This document shows, piece after piece, positions 46,393-57,689 of a DNA stretch of 64,000 nucleotides. Where the stretch lies: the NCBI GenBank assembly GCA_963930645.1, contig OZ005656.1, positions 269,866,993 through 269,930,992 on the forward strand, in the 5' to 3' direction. How positions within the stretch are numbered: the first letter of the stretch is position 1; each line of letters opens with the position of its first letter. The DNA is from Salticus scenicus (Eukaryota; Arthropoda; Arachnida; Araneae; Salticidae). The notes beneath the pieces are model-generated. The model had not been told where the DNA came from. It searched no databases and worked only from the letters and a program-made list of their open reading frames with translations. The position numbers and the translations under genes were made by a program.

Positions 46393-47375
46393 CAGTCGTC
46401 CCCACTTAATCGGGTAACGGATAATCGAATACCCCCGCTTACAAGAATATCAAGTGATAGAACCAATTTTTCCCCCATAGAAGTAATGTTAAATTTCCTC
46501 GCTTAAAGACATTTTTTACAACGCCACCCCGCTTAATCGCATAAACACTTGACGTTTCTTAAATAAAATTTTTCTATTTCTCAGCCGAATTTTCCCTCTC
46601 ATTCTTAAAAAAAAAAAAAAAAAAAATCCTTTTTTCTTTTAAGAAACTTTACATAACTAAGGCCCTTTAAACATGAGACAGTATTCCCGCTGAGGTGATA
46701 AAAATTCTTGACAAAACAAATTTATAAAAGCAGCAACTGATGATGAAATTAGAAATTAAAATACAAATGATTTCCAGGAATTAGAAATCACAAATTTTTG
46801 AAGTTTTCAGATGATTCAAATAGAATTTTATGAACTCATAGATGGTGTATAAAAAGATGGAGAAAGAGAAATGGATAAAAAGCTTAATCTCTCAATAAAA
46901 TCTATAAATGAAAGTGATAAAGAAGAACAAGCAGATCCGCCTCCAATGGTAGATGAAGTTGCAAAATCCTTAATATTATTCATCGTAATTGTGTATCTCA
47001 TCGAAGCGATTATAATCTATTTATGTGCTTTAGAAAAAGAAATCGAAAAAATGTTTAGTTAAGTCTGTGTTAAAATAATCAATCATAACTGATATATATA
47101 TTTATTATTATTATTAAAAATAAAAATTGTAAGTATACTTTATTTATTTTGTATTTATTCCAGCATTAATCGCATATATAAATTACTATAATATTTCAAC
47201 TTAGTAAAATTTTAGTTAAATATTTAAATAAGAAAGAGGTATCGATCATTTATCTTTCTATCACTCTAGTTAAACATGTATTTGCATTTCTAGTCTTCCC
47301 CGCATAATCGAATACCCCGCTTAATCGAATTAATATAGTTGGAACGGTAGATATTCGTTTAAGCGGGGCCGACTG
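46393..47375 (+). mobile_element. Pogo/Tigger-like element with transposase remnant
   Basis: TA-flanked ends CAGTCGTCCCCACTTAATCG and, inverted, CAGTCGGCCCCGCTTAAACG. CCCCGCTTAATCG is repeated inside both ends. 983 bp, so mostly deleted; it includes a decayed C-terminal coding piece at 46871-47062. Confidence 0.75.
46871..47062 (+). pseudogene. Tigger/pogo-like transposase C-terminal remnant
   Basis: A 63-codon frame from an internal ATG to TAA. It contains ESDKEEQADPPPMVDEVAKS and ends ALEKEIEKMF. Acidic residues followed by PPP, an amphipathic stretch and a terminal 'LE..I' helix resemble the tail of Tigger-like transposases, and it sits in an element with pogo-type ends. Just upstream AATDDEI and DFQELE appear in frame with stops between. 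The DDE catalytic region is absent, so it cannot be an active enzyme. The assignment is from family memory. Confidence 0.5.
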
Positions 47376-47377
47376 TA

Positions 47378-48050
47378 TATAGTTTTAAAATATTCTATTT
47401 ATCGATTAAAAAAATAAAAGAAAGAAAGAAAAAATTACGAAATGAATTTAAAAGCATGTTTTCAATCTTTGTAGAAGTATATATAGAGAAGTTATCCAGT
47501 GCCAACTATTATTTGTAGCAGAAAAAAAAAGCATAAAATTTTTGCAATCTGAAATCAGTTAAAGTAGCTGACAACATCTGAAGCAATAATACCTCAAAAA
47601 ACACGTGATTTCTTTCTAAACAGCTGGCAGTCTGGCAAAGCGCCTATACAATTGTCCCACACCGTTAGAAACATTCTAATTATTTTTTTTCCCCCAAAGT
47701 AAATTCTAACCGTTTACTAGAACGTTAAACGATAATGACATCATCAGGAAAAAAAAAAAAAAAAAAAAAGGAAGAAAGAAAAATCATGCCCTTCTCATAG
47801 ATAATGAAACACTTTCCAACTGTGCTTACCCGTTATATTGTTTGATCTGCAATGCATCGTACTTCTTTGATAAGAGCTTAATACATTTTTTAAAAATTTT
47901 AATTATGGAGGAAGACATGTAAAAAAAATTATCTTTATAGAAAAAGTAGTTTCCTCTATAGGTTTTACGTGTAGTTAAAAGTTTTTTTGAAACATGTAAT
48001 ATTAAAGAGCTTGGAAAAACCTCAACTTGTTCTTTTTCAAATTTTTATAA
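47378..48050. other. No gene seen
   Basis: Unassigned AT-rich sequence with a poly(A) run at about 47751-47769. Confidence 0.4.
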
Positions 48051-48729
48051 TCTATGTAATATTTCTCTAACGTGGACCAGTTACGACTAAATTTTGTCGA
48101 AGAAATACGATAGTGATGTAATTAATAAAATACGCGAGGACAAAAAAATAATATTTATAAATGGGCAATATTTAAGCACATGGACCCAGCTCAATGATCT
48201 AGAAAAAAAAATTGTCTGATGAGATTATTTTACAGAGAAATGTATTTTTAAAAGTCGCCTCTTCAGAATCTTTGCAAGTGTCATTTTAAACCTAGCAATA
48301 CTTTAAAGATATATATAGAATATGAATTATTATCATAAATTGATTAAAGAATTATTATCATAAATTAAAAAGTATTATCAAAATAGGAATTATTATTATT
48401 TTTTTTTTAAACAAACAAATTATGCCAAAATAAATAAATAAAAGTCATCACCAACATAGGGACAAAAATTTAAAAGTCGTCATACTAAAACTGTACTCTC
48501 TGCCAAAGTATAAAAATTCGGTCGCCAATCATGAATTTTAATTTGAAACCTTTCTTTGAATGATTTTGGTTTGACTATTGCACAATATTAATTTGGTTCT
48601 AATAATAATTTGGCTTCTGATAAATTAAAATTTTAATTAGGTGGTGAAATTAGTATAATATTTATGAGTTTCAAATTTTAAATATAAATAAACGAAATAA
48701 AATGTGAAAATTTCGCTCGGGTTCGCTAG
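48051..48729 (+). mobile_element. Non-autonomous Helitron, full copy
   Basis: Starts TCTATGTAATATTTCTCTAA after A; ends with the imperfect hairpin GTGAAAATTTCGC, TCGGGTTCG and CTAG before T. 679 bp. Matches 30270-30965 in order. Confidence 0.85.
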
Positions 48730-49789
48730 TTTGGAAAATATTCTTTATATTTACAATTTACGGTAGTGTGGTGTGAAAGGCTAACAGTTTGCCTAGGAAC
48801 TAGGTTTTTATGGTATACCCTCCGTAGAGGTCTTTCTAAAGGATTCTAGCCCGTATTCACGCTGTTTTCGAAGAAGACAACGCAAAATGACAAACAATTA
48901 AGCCGACGAGTGTAGTCACTGGTAGGGCTTACTACTTACTGAAATGAGTGCGCACACAGAAAAACAGGGAAACGGACAGGGCAGACGTACCGAAGTGATA
49001 AATATTTTTCCACCTCATTATAAAGCGTAAAAAATCCATAATAAAATTGAAATTGCACTTCCAATAATTTCTACTTATATTACTTAATGAATTCGAATGT
49101 TTTTATGTCGCCCTGTTTATGAATTATTAATGCTAATATCACTTGATATATGAAACATGTTTCTTCTTCTTCCTTTTTATTTTCCTTCCTTTCTCATTCT
49201 GTCTTTTTTTTTTCTCATTTAAAAAATACATGTTGATATCTCTTTGTTTAGAGTATTGTAAAAACATTAAAATGTACTTTGAAGAAAAAATTATCATAGA
49301 CATGAATGCATCTCAAATTTTTGCGATTTTCTGTACCCAAGAAAATAATTTTTATTTTAATCTATATATTAATTTGAAACATGTTTTTGCCTGTCTCCAC
49401 TATATTGAGAGAACTACTCGGTGTAAAAATTTGGTTGAGGTGTCTAAAGAAAGGTCTTGGTCTGTAGATGTGCTATGAGAAGAGAAAAATAAAAAAAAGT
49501 CGAACGGTTTCTCCCCCGGGGGGGGAAACCGTTTCTCCCCCGCCGGAAACGGGTGGGAAACCACCCGTTTCGGTTTAAAAACACGTTTACGAGCTTAACT
49601 AAGCTTCAAATTACTTCACGGTGAAGAAATTGTACATATGGGGACTAGAGTCGAATACTAAAAAATCGCTTTCTGCGGATTTGGAATTTTCGATTTTAAA
49701 GGGGGAAAAAGGGAGAAAGTAGATTTGGAGGGGAAGGGAAAGGGGGGAAATTAGTTTGAGAGGGAAATCCATTCTAGACCCACACATGT
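48730..49789. other. Unassigned, with twin GC hairpins
   Basis: 48750-49010 is relatively GC-balanced and unrecognised. The 111-codon frame 49143-49478 starts in a pyrimidine-rich tract (poly-F) and matches nothing I know. Twin hairpins lie at 49503-49573. Confidence 0.4.
49503..49573. repeat. Two adjacent GC-rich hairpins
   Basis: Hairpin 1: AACGGTTTC (49503-49511) with GAAACCGTT (49525-49533) around a CCCCC/GGGGG core. Hairpin 2: CCGGAAACGGGTGG (49543-49556), loop GAAA, CCACCCGTTTCGG (49561-49573). A stretch GTTTCTCCCCCG is repeated between them. Confidence 0.85.
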
Positions 49790-50410
49790 AGCACCTCATT
49801 TTAAAGGTCTTGAAATTTCATGTCGATTGGGGATGTTTGTATACAGTATAGTGCGACCCCTGGTGGTGAAAAATGGAACTAAGTGATTTTGCTGTAGACC
49901 CTATCATGTTACATCTTATTTTAAAGGTCTTGGTATTTCCTGACCGTTGGTTATTTTCGTACAGAACACAGTGCGCCCCCTGGCGGTGGAAAGTGCAACT
50001 AAAGGATTTAGCAGTTGACAAAAACCATGTGACACCTTATTTAAAAGGTCTTGGAAATCCAAGGCGATTGGTGATAGAGGTCTTGAAATTTCATGTTGAT
50101 TGGGGATGTTTGTATACAATATAGTGCGCCCCCTGGTGGTGAAAAATGGAACTAGGTGATTTTGTAGTAGACCCTATCATGTTATATCTTATTTTAAAGA
50201 TCTTGGTATTTCCTCACCGTTGGTGATGTTCGTACAGAACAAACTGCCCCCCCCCCTGGCGGTGGAAAGTGCAACTAAAGGATTTTGCAGTTGACACCAC
50301 CATGTGACACCTTATTTGAAAGGTCTTGGAAATTCAAGGTGATTGCCGATTGGTGATGTTCGTATACAACATACTGCGCTCCCTGTTGGAGGAAAGTGGA
50401 TTTTGCAGTG
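49790..50410 (+). repeat. ~120-bp tandem array, two trimeric repeats, with CTCF-like sites
   Basis: Units start TTTTAAAGGTCTTG near 49800, 49920, 50040 (then a short junction near 50078), 50193 and 50315. Three unit types recur in the same order after about 280 bp, so it is a trimer duplicated. Four units carry GCGCCCCCTGGTGG-like strings (about 49853, 49973, 50125, 50245) and a fifth a decayed one (50376). Confidence 0.85.
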
Positions 50411-50616
50411 CGTGCGTAGCATGCCCGCTATACGGTGCCGCAGTCACAGGCAGCGGTAACACGAGTCAGAGGTTCGTTCGGTTCAAGGTTAATTTTTGAG
50501 AATTTTTTCATGTTAATAGCGGCCTGCATATATGTGCCACAAGCACTGGGATACGAACCAGAGTTCCGTTCTGTTTGAAGTAATTTTTTTTTTGTTACAG
50601 ATGATTTTTATAATTA

Positions 50617-50648
<32 letters not shown>

Positions 50649-51038
50649 GTGATGTTTTCATTTAAAAATAGAAATTCAAAAGAAATCGAGTTAAAGATAT
50701 AAAACCATGCAAATTTAAGGTGCATTTAAGGTTTCTATCATTGGCCTGGGCTACACCGGGTGGGATCTTTCGGTTGCAGGTTAATTTTGGGGAATTTTTT
50801 TTTTTTTTTTATGTTATTAGCGGCTCACGTATGTGCTGCCGCAGACACCGGTGTCACAAGACTGAGTTTCGTTCGGTTCGAGGTAATTTTTTTGTTACAG
50901 CTGATTATTTTTCGCGATGCCCTTATTTAAAAATAGAAATTCAAACAAAATCGAGTTAAAGATATAAAATCATACAAATTTAAGGTTCAATTAAGGTTAT
51001 TATCATGGGTCCGGGCAACGCCGGGCAGGTCAGCTAAC
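50411..51038 (+). mobile_element. Helitron-like 3' region with a ~330-bp duplication
   Basis: Two similar segments (about 50440-50765 and 50775-51038) share TTCGTTCGGTTC, TTTTTTTGTTACAG, TTTAAAAATAGAAATTCAAA and AATCGAGTTAAAGATATAAA. The end reads GGGCAACGCCGGG, CAGGTCAG, CTAA. A hairpin of CCGGG type before CTRR suggests a Helitron 3' end. The 5' end was not identified. Confidence 0.5.
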
Positions 51039-51060
51039 ATGTAGCCTTAGTATTAAAAGA

Positions 51061-51316
51061 AACAGAAAATAAAAGATAGCAACTATTTTCTTTGGAGTCA
51101 GTTTGACGTCACATTGACAGTACTTTGTAGAAAGTGATGTCATATATAGTATTTCAATTTATAACCATTTTTCCGAATTTCTTTTTTTTTTTTTAAGTGA
51201 AATGTTATAAATTATATTAGATGTTTTAACTTGAAACACATTTAAATAATGATACGATGATTTTTGAAACATTACGGTCAATAAAGTGACCGTCGAAGTC
51301 GACGGGTTCCAGCTAG
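51061..51316 (+). mobile_element. Second Helitron-like 3' end
   Basis: Ends GACCGTCGAAGTCGACGGG (short hairpin GTCGA/TCGAC), TTCCAG and CTAG before T. 5' end not identified. Confidence 0.45.
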
Positions 51317-51499
51317 TATCTTTTTAAATCGAAACATGCTATAATGGACATAAAGAATATATATCAGTTTTAAGGCTTTCGAAAAATACACGGACGCACA
51401 GACAGACAAACCGAAGTCAAAAACATTTTTTTTAATTTTGTTGGAAAATGGTACAAACGAATATCTGACTTTTTATCCCTGCCAAGTTTAAGCATTATT

Positions 51500-52808
51500 A
51501 GTTCCCCATCATACTATAGGTATGGGGAACTTAGGTAATCGTGAAAATTTTCGACCGCGGTTTTTTGACTTTTTTACACGTTTTCAGGTGTGAGGAATCC
51601 GAAAATGACAAAATTTGTATGGTGTCTGTCTGTAGGGTGTCTGTTAGTGTGTTAGTCCGTTAATTTGTTAGTCTGTTTACTCGATATCTCACGAACAAAT
51701 GATCGCAGAGAGGTCAGATTAGTTTTAAAATATTACTTTCGATACTGGCAAGAACCCTATTCATTTGAAACATTTAAATTAAAAAACTTCGTAAGTTATT
51801 AGAAATTTACGATTTTCTTAACATGGGAGAATAGGACAAAAATTCACTTAAACGTGCATTAAATGGAAACTTTTTACTGTAAAAAGATCAGACCAGTTTT
51901 AAAATATCCGTTTTGATGCCGGAATGAACACCAGTAACTATAAATATGCCACTTTGAAATTTTCGCAAGTTATTGGAAATTTACGAATTTCTTAACATGG
52001 CTGAATAGGGCAAAATTTCACATAAACGTCAATTTTGAAAGATATTTTCATCGTAAAGATGTCAGACTACTTTTGAAATATTATTTAGGACACTGGCATG
52101 AATATTAATGGCTATGAATTTTCCAATATAAAAATTTCGTAAATTATTGGAAATTTACGAATTTCTTAACATGGCAGAATAGAGCAAAATTTCACATAAA
52201 CGTCAATCTTGAGGGATATTTTCATCGTAAAGATGTCAAACCGCTTTCGAAATATTATTTAGGATACTGGCATGAATATCATAGACTATGATTTTTCCAA
52301 TTTAAAAAATTCGTAAGTTATTTGGAATTTGCGATTTTTTTAACATGTCAGAATAAGGCAAAATTGAGCATAAACTTACATTTTGAGGATCATAAATACG
52401 TTAGACAACTTCAAAATTACGTTTATGATATTTGTTTGAACATGATTGAATACAAATATTCTAATAGGAAAATTTCGTAAATTATTCGTAATTTACGATT
52501 TTATCAACATAGCGAAATTGTAAATTTTTCATATAAATATGAATTTTGAGGATTATTGCATTGGAAATAGTAGCATGAAAACTAAACAACGGAATTGTCC
52601 CTGATAAAATAAATTAATAGATTAGAATAAGATAAATATATCGAAGTGAACGGTGGATAGCCTATTAGGCGGGGATTTCTTTCTGTCACTGTATCAAGCT
52701 TTGGTCAAGTTCATTTCTTTTAACATGATTATAATATGTCTCGCACTAGAAATTTATGAGAACATAAATATGATGGGGAACTGAGCAGAGTCCACCTATG
52801 CCAACTGG
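51500..52808 (+). mobile_element. Helentron-like element, family E, copy 1, with ~174-bp units
   Basis: Starts AGTTCCCCATCATACTATAG with GGTATGGGGAAC closing the hairpin. Then TTTTTTACACGTTTTCAGG, TGTCTGTCTG, GATATCTCACGAACAAATGA. Units marked AACATGGCAGAAT at about 51820, 51995, 52168, 52342 and 52505. Near the end ATGATGGGGAACT is the inverted 5' terminus, followed by GAGCAGAGTCCACC and ...AACTGG. Family C begins almost immediately after. Confidence 0.75.
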
Positions 52809-52811
52809 TTT

Positions 52812-53356
52812 ATTTTCTTCTATATTCGACCGAAGAAAATGCTGAATTCGTAAAAATTTTTGACTTCTTATTTTCAATGAATTTACACGCTTTGAGAAGA
52901 TCAGAAACATGATTCGAACATTTTTAGAAAATATGTAACTGTGTCTCTGCGTGTGAGGCTTTTTTTTTTTTTTTTTTTTTTTTAAAGATTGCATTTCAAA
53001 AACTACTGCACAGAATTTATATGTAGATATACTATATTAGTGCCTATAAACTTTTTATGCAAACTGCTTAACAGGTGGCGTTGCCAGCCCGATTTTTCTA
53101 ATTTTTTAACTTGGCGGTATAAGAGGAAATTTTTTATAAATGTTCATAGTGAGAATTATTCCCTACAAATCATTACAAAATTATTTATAATAGTAATAAT
53201 CAACTAAAAAAACATTTTTGGATATGTTGGAACTACTCTTGGGATAAAATTTCCAATATGGATATCTTTCAAAAGAACTCGCCAATGCCTTTAAAACGAA
53301 TGGTTGAACCATTGATCTGTGATAAATTAAAACAATGTCATCAACCTTTTTCCGTT

Positions 53357-53393
<37 letters not shown>

Positions 53394-53953
53394 AAAAAAA
53401 TTAAAATTCTGTCAAAGGCAGAATCTAGTTTAGTACGGAGGACTATTAATTTCAATCTGTAAAATTTTTATTTTTATTTTTTATTTTTATCTCATTTTTT
53501 GACCGTAGAACTGGGCCACGTACTTTTTTTAATGAATGAAATGAATTAAAATGAAGCGTTGCCACCTAAATTTCATACTTTAGTTAATTAAAAAAAATCT
53601 AATTATCGTGTCGAAAAACTGTTTGCGCTCTTGGATTATCGCCCCTTTTATTTGGTGCCAAATTTGTAACGATAGGACTGATATTTCTAATTTATTTTGG
53701 TGCTACACAGAACTGGTCCACGAAAACTCCAGATTGAAATTAAACTCCGTCCTAAAAAAAATCTCTTAAGTGTGTGTGGGAGGGGGGAATCGTTACCAAA
53801 ATATAAAATCAACTTCCTTTGGACATTTAGTATTATACTCCTATGAGAAAAAAATCGTTTGTATTCATCATGGAAATTAGTTTTAATAAATAACGATTTT
53901 AATAATTTATTTGTTTTTTCGAGTGAATTTGTATAGAGAAATATAGAAGAAAG
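52812..53953 (+). mobile_element. Helentron-like element, family C, copy 5
   Basis: Starts TTTTCTTCTATATTCGACCG...GAAGAAAATGC; has TGAATTTACACGCTTTGAG, TGTGTCTCTGCGTG, AACAGGTGGCGTTGCC, CTTTAAAACGAATGGTTGAA and a ~45-base poly(A) (about 53357-53400). Unlike copies 2-4 it has ~500 extra bases (53400-53930), partly like family A (TTTAGTATTATACT). It ends at AAATATAGAAGAAAG, where element G begins, so its hairpin and CTAG are lost. Confidence 0.65.
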
Positions 53954-54378
53954 GGTAGGTGCTCCAGTGATTAGCATGATCCAGTAATTGACATCTATCC
54001 CGAAATAATTAATAAATAAGAAAAATCGTAAAATCATATATTTTACATATAAGAATTTTAACATCTTACGTCAAACACTGGAGCATAGAGTGCTCATAAC
54101 TGGTTAAATGAATAACTAACAGTGTCAAAACTGGAACATAGGGTGCAATTACTGATAAACCGAAAGACTGGCAGTGTCAATGACTGGAACATTGAGTGGG
54201 TGTCAAATAAAGATTAATAAAAAAAAAAAAAAAGTTATCAAATGCATATATTTTAACATATATGTGGTTCTGAATGTCTTTCCTAGCATAAGATTTCTAA
54301 AAATATTTTCTGATGACTAGAACAATAAAAACATCAGAGATTGCTCTAAAAGTGTCAATCACTGGTGCACTTACCCTA
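53954..54378. mobile_element. TIR element G, copy 2
   Basis: Starts GGTAGGTGCTCCAGTGATTA and ends TCACTGGTGCACTTACCCTA. Nearly collinear with 31472-31910, with short deletions. The minus frame 53687-54064 (125 codons) spans family C and this element and is not a gene. Confidence 0.7.
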
Positions 54379-54706
54379 GTAGTTTTTAATATAAAATCAG
54401 TTTTCACTTGCAATATATTTTTACTCATCAAAGTTATCTTTCAGCGAGTATTTGACTTACGTAATCTATTTTAAAGTGAGTATGTGTGTGTGTGTAGAAA
54501 CAAATGATGCAGCGTTATTCTCCCCAAAATGTATACTTTGTTTCATTTAAGTTATGCGTTGTCTCCTTCGCACTAGGTTGGTTTCCTCCCTTCTGAGATG
54601 GGAAAACGTTTAGCCATCAATGTATGAAGCGCCCGCTAAGCGTGATTAAACAAATAATTGATCGATAAATTTGTAAGTCAGCATTGCTAAGGATGCGCAT
54701 ATTTGT

Positions 54707-54743
<37 letters not shown>

Positions 54744-55026
54744 TGTGCATGTTTGTTTTAGAAATTCGGGGCAAATAGCAAATTAAGAGAATCTTCTACT
54801 CGCAGCATACGGTGTAATGCTTGGCCTTACATTTAATCGTAAAATAAGCAAATGAAGTTTTAGTGAGTCGAAATTATAACTATGATATAATGAAATTAAT
54901 TTTATTATTTTGTTAATTACTGATTACTAATTATTATCACATAATTCATTATTTCTCAATACTTCCTTTGAAGGGACTTGGCACTTTTGTCTTGAAACCG
55001 ATGAAGGTTTCATATAAAAGCTTATA
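54379..55026. other. No gene seen; (TA)n at 54712-54740
   Basis: Unassigned sequence; (TG)n of about 14 bases near 54485. Confidence 0.4.
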
Positions 55027-55147
55027 CAGTCGACATCAAAATTATTGAAGCACTAGCAATAATTCCTACTTAAAAGGTGGACACCTACTACTGTTTTGTT
55101 AAATAAATATTTGACAAATCATAAACTTAGTCTTGTATTGTTTATAA
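55027..55147. mobile_element. Half of a mariner-like MITE
   Basis: TA then CAGTCGACATCAAAATTATT, TACTGTTTTGTTAAATAAAT and TTTGACAAATCATAAAC: one arm of the palindromic MITE. The other arm is absent; family A copy 2 abuts. Confidence 0.6.
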
Positions 55148-55985
55148 ATAATCTGGTATGTCACTCACACGACCTCTTACCCTGAAATTTAATACTATAA
55201 ATACAGGTTGGAGATTAAGAGGTAACATAACAAGTACTGTTACGTAAACCTTTGTTAAACAATTCAAATTAGGCTTCGGAATAGTTTTATGTGATAATTA
55301 GTTCTGTGCGAGGGGGACTCCCCGTTTCATTAATGCACCTACATTTATATAGAATTTAATTCGGTTATTAAAAAATAATGCTGTTTTTAAAAAATAATTT
55401 ATTAAAATTATTATTTAAAAAAATTATCTTTTATGATAATGCAGACGATTTCCATATTAGAGAAGTAGTATAATACTAAATATTAAAAAAAAAAAAAAAA
55501 AATTATTCTCAATATAACATTAAAAAAAAAAAAAAAAAAAAGCGGGGAGGCGAGGCTCCTACGTACACAAAATTGTTTTTCCAGTTGACTATCTCTATTA
55601 CAAAAAATATATATTCGTTTCATTTGGTTTAGTGCAGTCTACAGATGTTAAACTCTACTTACCTGCAATTTCCCCCATAGACGTAATGTATTTGAATTCT
55701 CTTGGGTGTCTCTGTACACGAACCATTTGCTTAATCTCAACGAAAAGCTTAGTGTAGCATCCCTATATGATACATATTTAGAATACCCAGTTTGGAATTT
55801 CTGCCATAATTTGTTTTTGAGATATGCTGATAACAGACATACACACAGACATACACACAGGCCATTTGCTAAAAACATGATTTTTGTATTCAGTGGACCT
55901 CAGAACGTGTAAATATAACAAAAACTCGCGTTCGAAAACTTGACCCCAAAACAATACTTTCTCTACCTTATGGGTAAGAGAAAGT
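55148..55985 (-). mobile_element. Helentron-like element, family A, copy 2
   Basis: On minus: ACTTTCTCTTACCCATAAGG, ATTTACACGTTCTGAGG, a TGTGTGTATGTCTGTG tract, GTACAGAGACACCCAAGAG, AATTCTATATAAATGTAGG, TTTCAGGGTAAGAGGTCGTG, CACATACCAGAT-type end. The C/G hairpin region is shorter than in copy 1. The frames at 55648-55999 are repeat translation. Confidence 0.75.
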
Positions 55986-55989
55986 AAAA

Positions 55990-56400
55990 ATAGTTCCATA
56001 TCATCCTTATAAATTTTAGTCCCCTTTAAAAGCGAGTTCTAGAAACCCCTATTAGAATTCAAGAGCGTTTGCCTATATTCTCGAGGGCAAAGTTATTTAA
56101 AAATCTCTGCAAATAAATGCGAATACAGAAGCGGGTTTCAGCAACTATAATCTTGGTGTATGACCAAATCTAGAAAATCAACGAGAATTTCTCGCAATAC
56201 AAAAGATTCAGAATATTCAGAATAGCCATCTAGAACCATCTAGAAATGCATAGACTAGAAATTCTCGATCATTTCGTCTATTCAGTTTATTGACGTGCCT
56301 TATGCGCATAGCTCGAAAATCTATATTTCTAGTTAATGGATTTAGCAAATGACCACTTATTCATTCTAGATGAAGGGGGTATATTTTTCTTTTCTTAGTG
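55990..56400. mobile_element. TIR element N, copy 2 (inverted, truncated)
   Basis: Matches 41915-42378 in reverse; it ends TTTTCTTAGTG at 56400. The other end is lost at the family A junction. Confidence 0.6.
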
Positions 56401-56730
56401 CAAAAATATATTTTTTTAAATTTTTTTATATAGAAATGCTCTTATTAATCCCCTACCCTCTCCAAAAAAAAAAAAAAAAAAAAAAAAAAAACTAATCAAT
56501 AAAATTAAAAATCAATTCCTAATTCTTTTAAGTACGTTGTAGTAAACTTTAAAGATTTCAAATCGGTAAAAAAAAAATCCATCAAAAAACATATGTATTG
56601 TTGCCTGAATGTTACATTTTACTGAATAAATATAATATATTTCAAATATGATTCGGAAATATAAGTTTTTATATGGAACCTTCATTCAGTTAGGAAATTA
56701 AAAGGTGCCAATTCCCCCCCCCCCCCCAAA

Positions 56731-56764
<34 letters not shown>

Positions 56765-57295
56765 TATGTACATATTTTCAATATTTATATACTTTCAATT
56801 TTAAGATGAGAAATCATATGTGCCATAAAAATAAATAGGTATAATAGAAAAAATATGATTAATATATTTAAAAACACACAACAGAAGTTTATAGAAATAA
56901 AATGCGTCTAAATACTGCGTTATTTATTTTAAAACGTTAATTTTTCCCAAGCATTTTATCACTTAATATTTTATTAATGTTTTATGAACAGTATTATTAT
57001 TAATTTCTGTGAATCTACAAATAAGTATTACTTGCTATAATTACTTTAAACGCGCACAAAGCTTTGTGCTTTATTAAAAAAAAAAAAAAAAAAAAAAAGC
57101 TAATAATTATTTTTTTATAAAATAAAATAAATTTTGTAAAATTACACTTTTAAATGATGAAAAATAGAATTAGAGATTTTTATATATTTGAAAAAATAAA
57201 TACAAATTTACGTATTTGGTAAAAAGTTAGAATAAATTGGTATTTATTGTAAGATAAATACGTGCTGAGATATTAGGGAAAATATAAACATGTTC

Positions 57296-57327
<32 letters not shown>

Positions 57328-57339
57328 CTTTTTATTACA
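56401..57339. other. AT-rich, no gene seen
   Basis: Several poly(A) runs (about 56464-56490, 56727-56749, 57075-57098) and a (TTTA)n tract near 57296-57328. Confidence 0.5.
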
Positions 57340-57689
57340 ATATTATTTAGAACACTGGCATGAATATTAATGACTATGAATTTTCCAATATAAAAATTTC
57401 GTAAGTTATTCGAAACTTACGAATTTCTTAACATGGCAGAATAGAGCAAAATGTCACATAAACGTCAATCTTGAGGGATATTTTCATCGTAAAGATGTCA
57501 AACCGCTTTCGAAATATTATTTAGGATACTGGCATGAATATCATAGACTATTATTTTTCCAATTTAAAAAATTCGTAAGTTATTTGGAATTTGCGATTTT
57601 TTTAACATGTCAGAATAAGGCAAAATTGAGCATAAACTTCCATTTTGAGGATCATAAATACATTAGACAACTTCAAAATTACATTTATG

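Noticed and set aside
46871..47062. 63-codon frame as a small membrane protein (hydrophobic ILFIVIVYLIEAIIIYL)
   Set aside because: It lies inside a pogo-like element and resembles a transposase tail; the hydrophobic stretch is explained by AT-rich drift.
49143..49478. 111-codon plus frame starting MIYETC
   Set aside because: The first part is a pyrimidine tract; no recognised motif, splice context or homology.
53687..54064. 125-codon minus frame
   Set aside because: It spans the junction of a family C element and element G.
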